Part shown: positions 9,833 to 20,000 of the stretch, piece after piece | Position numbering within the stretch: position 1 is the stretch's first letter | How the letters are laid out: every line of letters begins with the position of its first letter | From: Chrysomallon squamiferum | Taxonomy: Eukaryota > Mollusca > Gastropoda > Neomphalida > Peltospiridae | Direction: 5' to 3' | DNA length: 20,000 bases | NCBI GenBank assembly: GCA_012295275.1 | Contig: CM022667.1 | Span: 2,142,001 to 2,162,000, forward strand | Position numbers and translations under genes: made by a program | Notes under the pieces: model-generated | What the model saw: only the letters and a program-made list of their open reading frames with translations | Databases searched by the model: none | Told to the model about the DNA's origin: nothing

Positions 9833-11479
9833 ATGTGCGGGGGGGTGTTAATCAGCGGCGGATTATACTTTAGATAAAGGGGGGGTTTCGAAACAGTATG
9901 TAAATGTTTGTAATTTGAAATTATAAATGTTATCGTGTTTGTCTATTCACTGTTCTTGGCATTGCTATCTCTTCGCCCACGTGTTTGCCTCCGTATCTGC
10001 AGAACTACCAAACCAAACTGTGAAGCCGGCATACAGATCATGTTTTTTACTTTTTCGTCTCTGGCAATCATCTGAAACGTTCATCTAGAATGTTAATGCT
10101 ACGTTTGTCGCCGGTGAACAGTTTTAATACTCTGTGTTATTCTACAACAGGATATTAAACCTTTCTCTGTCACGAAAGATCGCAAACGAGAGCAATTCGC
10201 TGCTGAACAAAACAGTTCCATTGTCACACACCTGTGATTTATTTCTTCTTTTGTAACAATTAATTACTTACGAACGACACGAAAACGTATGTTTGTGAAA
10301 CTGTTGTAAGGTTTCAAACGTACTAGTAAGATACACATTATACACAGTTTGTGTTTTTGTTACTTACAACCAGCTTTTACTTAAAACAAAGTAAGGTAAT
10401 ATACATAACAAGTTTGTTACTTTTTTCGTGACGTCATTTCGTAAAACGCGGCTTTGTAAAATTACAACAAAGAAACCCTGGAGTGATTTACTCAGTCTGA
10501 TGGGACTTTGATCTTCTAACGCATGAACTAATGACATGATACACGCAACAAATTAGTCTGGAGTTGATCTATTTTTAACTACGAGTACGCACACGACAAG
10601 AATACTTCAAAGAACCCACGCCATAAGTAGGCCGAGTTTTAAATTTGACCTTGATCGAGAAAGACAAATTTTAATTTAGTTTCCAATGCCTTTTTGTATT
10701 ATAACTCCAGTTACGTAACTGCTTCGTTGCGTTTAAAAACTATTTCAGTAGCCACACCATCTTTATATTTACATTTATTTTTCCTTTCGTAAATTTTAAT
10801 TAAGAGTCAGGAAACTTTATCATACCATTATTTCGTCCAACACGACATTTTATTATTTTCATTTTTGCTCGTTACGTCACAACAGAACAAAATACGCAAA
10901 ATGGAAAATACGAATATAACAAAATACAACGTAAATAAAATATGTTGAAAGACAGAAGTCTCCTGATTATTCGTAATATAAATCCATAAATCAGTTTTTA
11001 AAATTTTATCTTTTTTTTTTTTTTTAGTGGTAAATATTTAAGGCATATAACTACATTTATAAAAATATGTAATGTCAATTTAATATAAAACTCTTGATGT
11101 TTACTCTGAAGTTGTTAGAAAGTTGCGAAAAACAACAAATTCCGACTAAACAGCACAGTTTACTTACAAAGCGACGCCAGCTGCCTTTCACTTCGTCCTA
11201 GTAATTATAACACAAACTGTCACCTGTATTCACCACCAGTATAACAGCATCTAAAGGTATCGTTATCAAAAAATCGGTTCGCTCATCCGTATGCCAATAA
11301 TAATAAAGTTAATAACTGCTAGGAATCACAGAAACAAACAAAAGAATAATAACACGTAATAATGAAGCAGAAGGTTGACAGTTATAGAAACCAGGTAACA
11401 AAGCAGACGTACTGACAGGTGGAAACAGTGACACGCACACACACACACAGACAGACAGACCAATGGATGCAGCACAGGT
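9832..11479. other. Longest repeat-poor stretch of the window (intron 1)
   Basis: Unique AT-rich sequence with a somewhat higher CpG frequency than its surroundings, three bZIP-type 8-mers and a short (AC)n at 11435-11450. No exon or ORF above noise. It is the best non-coding candidate here for conserved regulatory DNA. Confidence 0.45.
10429..10879. promoter_or_regulatory. Scattered CRE/PAR-bZIP motifs in intron 1
   Basis: A perfect CRE (TGACGTCA) is at 10429-10436, TTACGTAA (a PAR-bZIP type palindrome) at 10711-10718, and TTACGTCA at 10872-10879. They lie in the longest stretch of the window free of obvious tandem repeats (about 9840-11440). One further TGACGTAA is at 6135-6142. Confidence 0.25.
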
Positions 11480-11628
11480 AGAAAATAAACAGAAAAATAT
11501 AATTATATTGGTATATAGATGTAAATATAAATCATAATTTCATACAAGTGATAGATAATAATATTACTAAAGCAGATACATAACTAGCTTTTTTATAAGA
11601 ATTGATATGCTGTATATCTATGTAGATT

Positions 11629-11678
<50 letters not shown>

Positions 11679-12910
11679 TAATACACATAACTATGTAGAT
11701 TTGAAATCAATAGATATTTATGCTATATAAGAAGATACGACCTATAACTGTGTAGATAACCTGAGACATAATGTTATACAACAAGATAGACATATAAATA
11801 TATACATATAACTATGTAGAAATGTTCAAAACGATGGATAAAAAGATAATGTTATATAAGAAGATACCATTTTATAGTCTGAAGATCTGTAGATTAGAAT
11901 TAAATTTGATAATAATGTTAAATAATATATATATGTAACTGTGATTATAGACTGATAATCACATTTAAGACAGATAAAAATTATATATAAATTATACAGA
12001 TTTATAAAAAGAAAGAGAAAAAAGATAATGATAATTATATAAGTAAGACATGATATATAAAACTATTCTATACAAAAATAAAGATGGAAATAATGTTATA
12101 TAAGAAGATACCATATACGAGTCTGTAGATCTGTAGACAGAAATTAAGATAGATAATAATGTTATATAAATAGACACAATATGTGACTGTAGACTGATAG
12201 ATATTAAGATAGATAATAAGTTATATAAGTAGATGCGATGATGTATAATTGGTACAGATTTATAAAGGAAAGAAAATAGATAATGATATTATAAAGACAC
12301 GATATATAACTGTAGATTTGTAGATATAAAGATAGATAATAAAGTTATATAAATAGACAATAATGTATAATTAGGTAGATTGGTAGATATAAAGATAACT
12401 AATAAAGTATATATAACGATATATAACTGTAGATTTATGTATAAAATTAGGATAGATTCATATGAAATAAATTAAATCAGAAATAACTGTAGATTTGTAG
12501 ATATAAAGATAGATAATAAAGTCATATAAGTAAATCCAATAATGTATAATTAGGTAGATTTTTAGTCTATATATAACAGTAGTCTATATATAACGATATA
12601 TAACTGTAGATTTATACACAGAAATTAAAATAGATGATATTAAGATAGATAATAAATCGACATAACTGTAGATTTGTATATATAAAGATAGATAATAAAG
12701 TCATATAAGTAAATCCAATAATGTATAATTAGGTAGATTTGTACTCAAAATTTAAGACAGATTATACCGTTATATATAAACTGACACGATATATACACAG
12801 AAGTTAAGATAGATAATACTTGTTACATACGGAGACGTGACTTGTAACTGCAGAGAGATAATAAAGTTATTTAAGTAGACACGGTACGCAGGTGTAGATT
12901 TGTAGACAGG
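11480..12910. repeat. Degenerate minisatellite with about 60-bp unit and ~180-bp higher-order period
   Basis: The recurring core is AACTGTAGATTTGTAGAT, then ATAAAGATAGATAATAAAGT, then TATATAAGTAGA. Anchors ACTGTAG/ACTGCAG at 12309, 12486, 12665 and 12847 are 177, 179 and 182 bases apart, and the copies at 12486 and 12665 stay similar for more than 70 bases. A (TA)n run (about 11638-11676) is embedded. The array ends about 20 bases from the exon 1 donor. Confidence 0.75.
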
Positions 12911-12929
12911 GCTATAAGTAGATACATAC

Positions 12930-13176
12930 CTCCGCTAAAACCATGCTGGACCATCTGTCTGACGGCGTTGTTGAGTTTTAATGGCAACGCGACTCCAGCG
13001 AGAAGGAGGTCGCTCACAGCCAGGTTGACGATGAAGACGTCGGTGCATGACTTCAGCGACTTCTTGAGGACGGTGATGATGATGATGAGAATGTTTGACA
13101 GAACGGCCAACACACAAATGAGCCCCAAAAAGCCAATGATAGTCAGAGACTGCAGACCGTCGTTTTTGGCAGTCAT
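12930..13176 (-). CDS. Class A GPCR, coding exon 1 (N-terminus, TM1, TM2)
   Basis: This is the first coding exon of a rhodopsin-like seven-transmembrane receptor, a plasma-membrane protein that would couple an extracellular ligand to G proteins. It encodes residues 1-82 plus one base of codon 83. TM1 spans about residues 10-36 with N28 as N1.50 (LSNIL). TM2 carries NLAVSDLLL with D56 as D2.50, then ALPLKL. The ATG at 13176-13174 is chosen because an in-frame TAA lies 36 bases upstream (13212-13210), no AG dinucleotide lies between them, and A is at -3. The exon ends in GAG followed by GTATGT (donor GT at 12929-12928), leaving phase 1. The extracellular N-terminus is only about 10 residues and has no glycosylation sequon, which is short for this class, so an upstream exon spliced into CTGCAG (13155-13150) is possible but unsupported. 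The family is clear; the ligand is unknown. Confidence 0.87.
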
Positions 13177-13261
13177 GTTTTCAGTGTGTACAAAGTATGA
13201 AAGTTTTAATTAACTCTTTCTTTGTGGATAACAGCACCGGCTAGCTTTGCTTTAAAATGTT

Positions 13262-13271
13262 CCCTATATAA

Positions 13272-13275
<4 letters not shown>
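13262..13275 (-). promoter_or_regulatory. Weak TATA-like sequence upstream of exon 1
   Basis: The minus strand reads CATATTATATAGGG about 90 bases before the ATG, just downstream of an A28 run. It could be a TATA element with a short 5' UTR, but such strings are common in AT-rich DNA. Confidence 0.18.

Positions 13276-13276
<1 letters not shown>

Positions 13277-13304
<28 letters not shown>
13277..13304. repeat. T28 homopolymer
   Basis: Twenty-eight consecutive T, followed by CCCC, about 100 bases upstream of the receptor start codon (A-run in gene sense). Confidence 0.95.
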
Positions 13305-13321
13305 CCCCTCAGCTTTATTTG

Positions 13322-13500
13322 GAAATAATTTAAATTTCCACAAACCTGTTAGGAAAATAACTTATAGTGCCACAAAACTGTTTGAAAATAACTTCTATTT
13401 CCACGATTCTATCCAAAACAATATCTTGCATTGAAAAATATCTTATAAATGCTATATTTCCACAAGTCTGGAAATAACTGACTTATCCTCCGGTGAAAAA
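13322..13500. repeat. Minisatellite, 31-bp unit, 3 clear copies
   Basis: Copies start GAAATAATTT (13322), GAAAATAACTT (13353) and GAAAATAACTT (13384) and share TTTCCAC and CTGTT blocks. The remainder to about 13500 is more degenerate. It lies upstream of exon 1. Confidence 0.65.
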
Positions 13501-13504
13501 TATT

Positions 13505-13871
13505 CTCAAGTCTTAGAAATTATCTTAAAATATATATATATATATGTATATATTTTTTGCCCACTGTTTTGCAGTGTCTTTATTCCAGAGTATATAATTA
13601 ACAGCTGGCTTATTAACAGTCGTCGCAGTCATGTCTGGCAAACCAATCGATGAACTCGTGGATGACTGTGACGTCATCGCTGCTGTCAACCAATAGGTGA
13701 CAACTTCGGTGTGTGTCTCTCTCTAAGCCGAAGCTGTCAGAGAAACGTGGAATTTGTGTTACGATTTACCATGAATTAACACGAATTCTTCGAAGTATTC
13801 TTTTCAGTTACGCTGAATGTCGGTTATGTAATAGCATGTTATATGTAATCTACCTTATCATGAGAGAAAAA

Positions 13872-13873
<2 letters not shown>
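13505..13873. other. 5' flank of the GPCR, no coding exon recognised
   Basis: A short (TA)n (13529-13550) is followed by a less AT-rich stretch with CRE and CCAAT motifs and a CTCTCTCT patch at 13716. An upstream untranslated exon could lie here but cannot be defined. Confidence 0.4.
13643..13694. promoter_or_regulatory. CRE flanked by two CCAAT boxes upstream of the GPCR
   Basis: A perfect palindromic CRE (TGACGTCA, 13669-13676) lies between CCAAT at 13643-13647 and CCAAT at 13690-13694. The cluster lies 467-518 bases upstream of the start codon, in a stretch less AT-rich than its surroundings. CREB/ATF and NF-Y bind such sites in animal promoters. The assignment to this gene rests on position only. 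Confidence 0.4.

Positions 13874-13965
<92 letters not shown>
13874..13965. repeat. (GA)n microsatellite
   Basis: About 92 bases of pure GA. Confidence 0.95.
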
Positions 13966-13966
<1 letters not shown>

Positions 13967-14882
13967 AAAACCAGATTAGAGAATTTAAAATGACTTTTAT
14001 GCATATGATAATATGGATTACAAATAATATTCTATGTATGCATATCGAGAGTGAATTGTGCGCGTAATTCTGTATTTCCTCTCCGACGAGTTCCTTTGAA
14101 TAATGAGAGAAGGGAAAAAAGATAAACAAACATCTATTTTCTAAATCTTTGTCTCTTTCTTGTTCATTTTAACTCCACTTTAACTTTTTTCCAATTTACA
14201 AATAAAACGGTAATGTTATATACGGTATATTTCTTTTTATTCATTTATACATCTTACTTTTATTTTGGCTATTTATACGTTCTTTCATTTATTTATTTAT
14301 TAACTTATTTATTTACTTATTTAATTACTTAATTAATTAATTAATTAATTAATTTTTGTATTCATTCAGTGATTCATTCATTTGTTTTGGTTATTTATTC
14401 ATTCTTTCATTCATTGATTTATTTCATTATCTCTATAGATATCTGTCTTTCTCTCTTTCTCTCTGTCTGTCTACTTTACCTATTTATCTACCTATCTATC
14501 TAAACTAATTATTAATCTTTTTATTTTGTTTTGTTCTGTTTCATGGCTCTCATTAAAAAGACAGTTAAAATAAACGTTCTTGCTGACGATGATATTTCCC
14601 TGTTGTGCAATTTCTCTGCTTGTTTTGCTAATTTCGCTCACAGGAACCGAACTTCTCTTCAGTGATTCAATCATAAAACATTTTAGTTTGATTCCTAATA
14701 AACCCAGAACTCTCCCAAGGGTTCACTTGCATTTGGGTGGAATCCCATTTAGCCAAATTACTAATGAGACGACTAGCATACATGTCTTCATTTCATTTCA
14801 TTAACAACGTATTAAACGTGGCACGATTCACTGAAGCCCATGTTAAGTATGCATTCCTAAACAGTACAGCACAGTTGATCCT
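13966..14882. other. Non-coding; tetranucleotide patches
   Basis: TTTA/TTAA/TTCA tetramer patches run about 14270-14420 and CTGT/CTAT patches 14440-14505. The rest is unique. A minus-strand frame at 14492-14674 and plus-strand frames at 14580-14946 are unrecognised. Confidence 0.5.
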
Positions 14883-15740
14883 AACGTTAAATTGCCAAGC
14901 CATAACACAGTGTATAACACAGTCGAACCATTTGTTAAATATGTAACCATAAAAACATAACACTTTCGAACCGTTTGTGAAAAACGTAACCATGAAAATG
15001 TAAAAGTCGATTGCGTTTGCTAAATATGCAACCACGAAAATAAAACACTTTCGAACCATTTGTGAAATACGTAACCATGAAACTATAACAGTCGAGGCAG
15101 TTGCTAAATATGTAACCACGAAAATAAAACACTTTCGAACCAATTGTTAAATATGCAACCATAAAAATACAACACTTTCGAACCATTTGTGAAATACGTA
15201 ACCATGAAACTATAACAGTCGAGGCAGTTGCTAAATATGTAACCACGAAAATAAAAATCTTTCGAACCAATTGTTTCGAACCAAACAACGCAGTCGAATC
15301 ACCTGTTTAATATGTAACCATAAACATATAACTCGTTCGAACCAGTTGTTAAATGTGTAACCACAAAGAAATAAGGCAGTCGAATCAACTGTTTAATATG
15401 TAGTGATGAAAATATACAACAGCTGAACCAATACTAAATATGTAACCATAAACATGTAACACAATCGAATTATTTGCTAAATATGTAACCATAAAAATGA
15501 AGTTGATGTTAATATTTCGGCATAAAAGTACAACAGTGGATTGAAAAGTAACCGATGGTAAATACGGTGAACTCAGTTGTAGCCGATATTAATATGTAGC
15601 CATAAAAAAGTAACACAGTTAATACAGTTGTGACCATTGTTAAGTATATAACCATAAAAATATAAAACAATTTTTCCAACAGTAACGATGTTCTATTTGT
15701 AGCCAAAAATATATAATACTTGTAGCCATAGATATTTAAC
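14883..15740. repeat. Minisatellite, 41/43-bp units with a 127-bp higher-order repeat
   Basis: The consensus begins AACCATTTGTTAAATATGTA, then ACCATAAAAA, ending CTTTCG or CAGTCG. It is clear from 14926 to about 15490 and decays to about 15740 or further. The block at 15054 recurs almost unchanged at 15181 (127 = 41 + 43 + 43). Minus-strand frames across it (14793-15288) are repeat artefacts. Confidence 0.88.
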
Positions 15741-16735
15741 ACTAACTATAAAGCTGTTACGTATATGGCTGCAAATATGTGACACACTAACTGTAACGCT
15801 GTTACGTAATCAACAATAAATATATGACGTATGTAATCATTAATACGTAAAACAGTAACAGTATCTGATATTAAGTGTGTAAATATAAAAAGGTAAAAAT
15901 AGAGGAACCAAAACGCTAACAAAAACAAAATTTAAAAATGAAACACCATTAACGAAATATATTTTTGGAGAATAACAGTTTATTAATAGAACACATTTGA
16001 AGGTTAATGTTAATTAAAATTTATATTTATCCGCGCATGGTCAAAAAGAAAACATGCATCTGCCTTTGAAAGATTCATAGCATAGTGAAAGCAAACCGAA
16101 ATCCTGTCTATAATCTATTAACCTCAAAGAAATAAGAAAAGAGTTTCGATCATATATTGACAGATACTGATAAGATCAACCAATGCCAAAATGCTCCAAG
16201 TTATGAAAGTCAAATTTAACGGACATCTTGCTTTTGTTTGTTTGTTTTTTTGCTCTTTTTTTTTCGGTTTGTTTTTTTAATAGTTATATTTCATTACCTT
16301 TTTATCAGTTATATCAGAATCAGTGGTGTATTGTTCAGATCTCGGCTGGTTCTAAGTACTTCATTTCTTTTGACTAATTACAATAAATATTCTCTCCGAT
16401 TCTCGTATCATCTTTAAAATCGATATCTACCATCAACCACTGCTCGACTTTCTTTAGTCACTCATCTAAGCAAACAAAACAAAAAAAAAGATTAGAATAA
16501 CATTTCTAAGTAAAATATCTCGCTAATTCTCTTTCCCATAGTTAGTGAAACCTTAAAACTGATTAATATAGAACAGTTCTGACTGTGATGCGTCTAAATC
16601 GAGCGTTTAAATAAAAATAAAAAAAATTTAAAGTTGTTTTCTCTTTCATTCTTGGTTAGGTATAATGCCAGACTTGGAAGTCTACCTTGTGTGTGTGCTG
16701 TGTAGAGTTAGCTGAATCTTGTATTATTTCGCACC
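15741..16735. other. Non-coding, no gene recognised
   Basis: It begins with decayed minisatellite (TTACGTA motifs near 15758 and 15802). The rest is unique AT-rich sequence with TTTG/T-rich patches at 16230-16280. Confidence 0.5.
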
Positions 16736-17505
16736 GAAGTGGAAACACAGATTAAGATAAATCTTTGAAAAATACATTTCAGACTATAGCAGCATGTTTT
16801 ATTGATTGTCAAGGCTTCTGTCTGTACCTGCAAGTGAAAGCAACATATTAACTGAATTTTGAGGCGTCCAATTATATTTAATATAAAAAATTACAAGCGA
16901 TATTTTTTTTTCGAAATGCTGTAGATAATGAGGGCAACACAAAAATATAAATGGTATTCATGGTAACGGTGATGATCACTGTCATCGTTATGATGATTAT
17001 TAGCATGATTATCATCATAATTGTCATTATTATCATGATTATCCTAGTAACCTTATGTATGATGGAGGTAATAACGGATATCTATTAACAGTGTGTTTTC
17101 ATGACCACAAAAGCAATAAGAAAGCCAATAATGATTATGATGATGATGATGATGATGATGATAATAATAATAATAATAATAATCATAAAGGCCAGTATGA
17201 ATCCAAAAATAATCAGATCATGATCGTGATGACAATGATGATGATGATGACCATCATCATCATCTATGACAGTGATCATCATTAATGCCACTTTTATGTC
17301 CATTATTGACAACATTTCGAACAAATAGCGCTTCTTATTTATTTTATTTCAGTTATTGCTGGACATATGGAAACCAGATAATAGGCTGTCTTCAGTTGCA
17401 GCTATTACTTTCGTACAGACATGGAACGCTAGATGAACATTAAACATGCTGCGTTTGTCTGAAATGTATTTTTCAAAGATTTGTCTTAATCTGCGTTTCC
17501 ATTTC
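16736..17505. mobile_element. About 770-bp imperfect palindrome (giant foldback)
   Basis: Outer arms 16736-16799 and 17442-17505 match as reverse complements at about 58 of 64 positions by eye. Further complementary blocks sit symmetrically inside: TTCGAAATG at 16910 against CATTTCGAA at 17313, and GATGATCACTGTCAT at 16971-16985 against its exact complement at 17266-17280. All pairs share a centre near 17115-17125, where (GAT)n(AAT)n lies (17137-17183). No transposase was seen. Confidence 0.65.
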
Positions 17506-17915
17506 ACTGCAATGATTCTGGTCTGGAACAGACTTCAGACGTCAGAACCAGTGTTTTATCTCTTGTAGATACACTTTTTTACTTATCTGTGGTAATTAGT
17601 CTTCCACTTTGTGATCACCGAACCATCGTATAAAAAAAGTATAAAGAAATCTGTCGAGTTAATAAATGCTTCAGCTGAAATATTAACCAAGATTTTTTGC
17701 TCGCGTACATCTATTGACAGTACTATTTTTTGTCAAGTAGTCTTTATTGCTTTCAACTAAAATAACATGCGAAACAAAAAAACTAGTTGAAACTTTTAGA
17801 AAAGTACGTCTTTGTTTTAAACCCGGAAGATTCTTTTGAAACGTATTTGTGTTAATAGAAGATTCTTCTAAAGTGCACCTGTAGATGTAGAACAAAAATC
17901 AAGAAGTAAGTATAT
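17506..17915. other. Non-coding, no gene recognised
   Basis: Unique AT-rich sequence. A 70-codon minus-strand frame (17683-17895) has no recognisable similarity. Confidence 0.5.
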
Positions 17916-18267
17916 GTCAGTACAGACAAACCAGGAATATACTACTGAAGTGTATACATGTCGATACAATCAAACCTGGAAGATACTACTGAAGTGTATA
18001 AATGTCGATACAAACAAACCTGGAAGATACTACTGAAGTGTATAAATGTCGATACAAACAAACCTGGAAGATACTACTGAAGTGTATAAATGTCAATACA
18101 AACAAACCTGAAAGATACTACTGAAGTGTATAAATGTCGATACAAACAAACCTGGAAGATACTACTGAAGTGTTTAAATGTCGATACAAACAAACCTGAA
18201 AGATACTACTGAAGTCTATAAATGTCGATACAAACAAACCTGGAAGATACTACTGAAGTCTATTCTG
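17916..18267. repeat. Minisatellite, 8 copies of a 44-bp unit
   Basis: Units start GTCGATACAAACAAACCTGG at 17916, 17960, 18004, 18048, 18092, 18136, 18180 and 18224, in exact register without indels. Inner copies differ by one to three bases. Decayed copies with TACAAACAAACC or GAAGTGTAT remain to about 18540. Confidence 0.93.
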
Positions 18268-18544
18268 AAAAATCAAACCTGGAAGATTCTACTGATTATA
18301 CATGTCGTATCTAAACAAACCTGCTCTATTCAAAAAATCGAAGAAAATTCTACTATTGAAGTGTATCTATGTCTGCAAAACATCGAAGAAAATACAACTA
18401 TTGAAATGAATCTTTATCGGTATAAATAAAGCAGAAATATATTACTGATGTGTACCTAAGTCGATACAAACAGGGAAGTGTTTTTAGTTTGATACAAACA
18501 AACCAGGAAAATTCTGTTGAAGTTATTGATACAAACAAAATAAC

Positions 18545-19480
18545 CTTTCAACATGTCAGTGCTTGGCTTGTTTTACAAACACTTGTAATAATAGGATGAC
18601 AATACTATTGTGATTCGCAAAAAAATCTGGCTTTTCAGAGAAACAAAAATGATATCATGTTTAATACAGAAGTGTTTAAAACGTTATCGTTACATTTTTG
18701 TTCAATTTATTATTTACCGTCGTTTCATTGCTCTAAGTAATGTGTTTTGACAAAAAAAAAAAAAAGTGTTTTGCAGTTTTGTCTATCCATATTCTGAATA
18801 TCCTGTTTTTTTTTTTTTTCTGTTTTTCAATATTTTCCAATATGTTTTTAATTAAAATGTGTTGTCAGTGTTGACTTTTCTCTTAAATGGGCTTGCAACA
18901 GTGTTATGAAATAAAAAGTTTTTTGACTAAAACTACTGACGAAGAACACGTAATACTTTTTAATGCAGTTATTTTTGAATGTATTCAAAAAGAAAATAGT
19001 TTTTTTTTTTTTTTCATACAGCTATTGATCATGAGCACAATACTTTCTTACAATAAAGTACTTATTAAAGTAGTTATCTCTTTGTTCGTAACTCTGAGTA
19101 GTATAATAAGTAAATACGTTAATGGAACCACAAACACCTCACAGCTTTCACTTTGCAGTACGTATAATCACTGATTTGTTTCAGTGTATTAACAGTAATC
19201 GATTTGCAGCTTTTGAATTAGTCACACAGAAAGGTCCTGCGATTATCATGTTCTAAATATTTTTTCAAGGGATTCGAGTTTCTTTGTGGCCTCGAGTTTC
19301 TTTATGATATCTCCGTGGCATCAAATGTTGTCAGCTATGACACTGGTTCTAATGTAAGTAAAATTCTCGTGCTTAAAATTTACCAGAAAATTACCAGGAT
19401 CAGTGTCCAAGTCTAAGTTGTTTTTACTTTTGTCTGATCCTATTCTGAACGATTTTCAAACGTTCTATAAGAATAAAATG

Positions 19481-19483
<3 letters not shown>
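18545..19483. other. Non-coding, no gene recognised
   Basis: Homopolymer runs occur at 18751 (A), 18807 (T) and 18999 (T). A small direct duplication TCGAGTTTCTTTGTGG / TCGAGTTTCTTTATGA is at 19275-19305. A 95-codon plus-strand frame at 18887-19174 matches nothing I know. Confidence 0.5.
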
Positions 19484-19562
<79 letters not shown>

Positions 19563-19576
19563 GATGATGATGATGA
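19484..19576. repeat. (GA)n followed by (ATG)n microsatellite
   Basis: About 75 bases of GA to 19558, then six ATG units. Confidence 0.93.
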
Positions 19577-20000
19577 ACAGGTAATATGATCTGTTAATCA
19601 TTGTCACTGTATCAGTAGGCTGTTTTCCAGTTCCTAACAATGCTCTAAGACCATTCTGTTTTTTTTTTTTTTTTTGTTTTGTTTGTTTGTTTCTTCGTTC
19701 GTTTTTTCTGTTGTTATGTTTTGTTTTATTTTGGTGTGTTTTTTTTTTTTTTCTATTCAATAGACTATAGACTCAATAAAAAGGGACACATCAAAAAGAA
19801 ACAGCTCATCTACTCAGTAAATGGAATTAATGAAGAAAACGCTGTGAATTTCCATCTAAACAAGAAATGTTTATCAGGTGTCAGATTAAACCTAGTGACT
19901 GTGAATGTTATAATTTGATAACCTGCAAAAAATTAATTCATTCAATATGAGTGAGCTAGCAATAACTTGAGAGATATAATTCACATCTGATTAAAGATTC
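19577..20000. other. Non-coding end of window
   Basis: T- and TTTG-rich low complexity at 19660-19755, then unique sequence. The 79-codon frame at 19679-19918 starts in the T-rich run and is not convincing. Confidence 0.5.

Noticed and set aside
13525-13677. Minus-strand 50-codon frame beginning MTSQSSTSSS, as a possible N-terminal exon of the receptor
   Set aside because: It has no sequon, no good donor leading to exon 1, and it ends in translated (TA)n. A 21-codon plus-strand frame at 13631-13696 was rejected as chance for similar reasons.
14793-15288. Minus-strand frames of about 116 codons resembling hydrophobic repeat proteins
   Set aside because: They lie wholly within the 43-bp minisatellite; the apparent membrane segments come from its AT-rich unit.
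17916-18267. CRISPR-like array
   Set aside because: The copies are contiguous 44-bp units without unique spacers, in a eukaryotic intron-bearing context.
18178-18429. Plus-strand 83-codon frame
   Set aside because: It runs through the end of the 44-bp minisatellite and its decayed copies.

Overview
The window looks like one piece of an animal nuclear genome. It is AT-rich, crowded with simple repeats and minisatellites, and carries one clear gene: a class A (rhodopsin-like) G-protein-coupled receptor on the minus strand, split into three coding exons over about 11.4 kb (13176 down to 1774). There is nothing bacterial about it: the coding pieces join only through GT-AG splice sites. The dense (GA)n, (GT)n, (TA)n, (GTAA)n, (TGTA)n and (TAG)n tracts, the intron-split peptide-type receptor and the receptor's divergence suggest an invertebrate, perhaps a mollusc or other lophotrochozoan. 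The lineage is a guess.

Receptor layout in gene order. Exon 1 (13176-12930) encodes TM1, TM2 and a very short N-terminus. Intron 1 is about 8.2 kb. Exon 2 (4690-4174) encodes TM3 to TM6. Intron 2 is about 2.1 kb and roughly 86% repeat. Exon 3 (2046-1774) encodes TM7, helix 8 and the tail. The phases agree (1, then 0), and a model of about 345 residues carries nearly all class A landmarks (N1.50, D2.50, C3.25, DRH, W4.50, P5.50, Y5.58, WLP, NPILY). One defect breaks it: a base appears to be missing between TM5 and TM6 (about 4321-4340), which puts a TGA directly after TM5. It is either an assembly error or a real lesion that makes this a pseudogene or a null allele.

The rest is non-coding. 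Several minisatellites have different units: 40 bp (2861-3180), about 60 bp with an approximately 180-bp higher-order period (11480-12910), 31 bp (13322-13500), 43 bp with a 127-bp higher-order period (14883-15740) and 44 bp (17916-18267). There are also three inverted-repeat structures: 3220-3364, 8017-8230, and an approximately 770-bp imperfect palindrome at 16736-17505. Microsatellites reach almost to the splice sites; the exon 3 acceptor lies at the end of a (TTAC)n array. CRE-like bZIP motifs are over-represented in intron 1 and the 5' flank, including a CRE with CCAAT boxes about 500 bp upstream of the start codon.

I found no second protein-coding gene, tRNA, rRNA, CRISPR array or transposase. 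The other open frames translate repeats or are short and unrecognisable.
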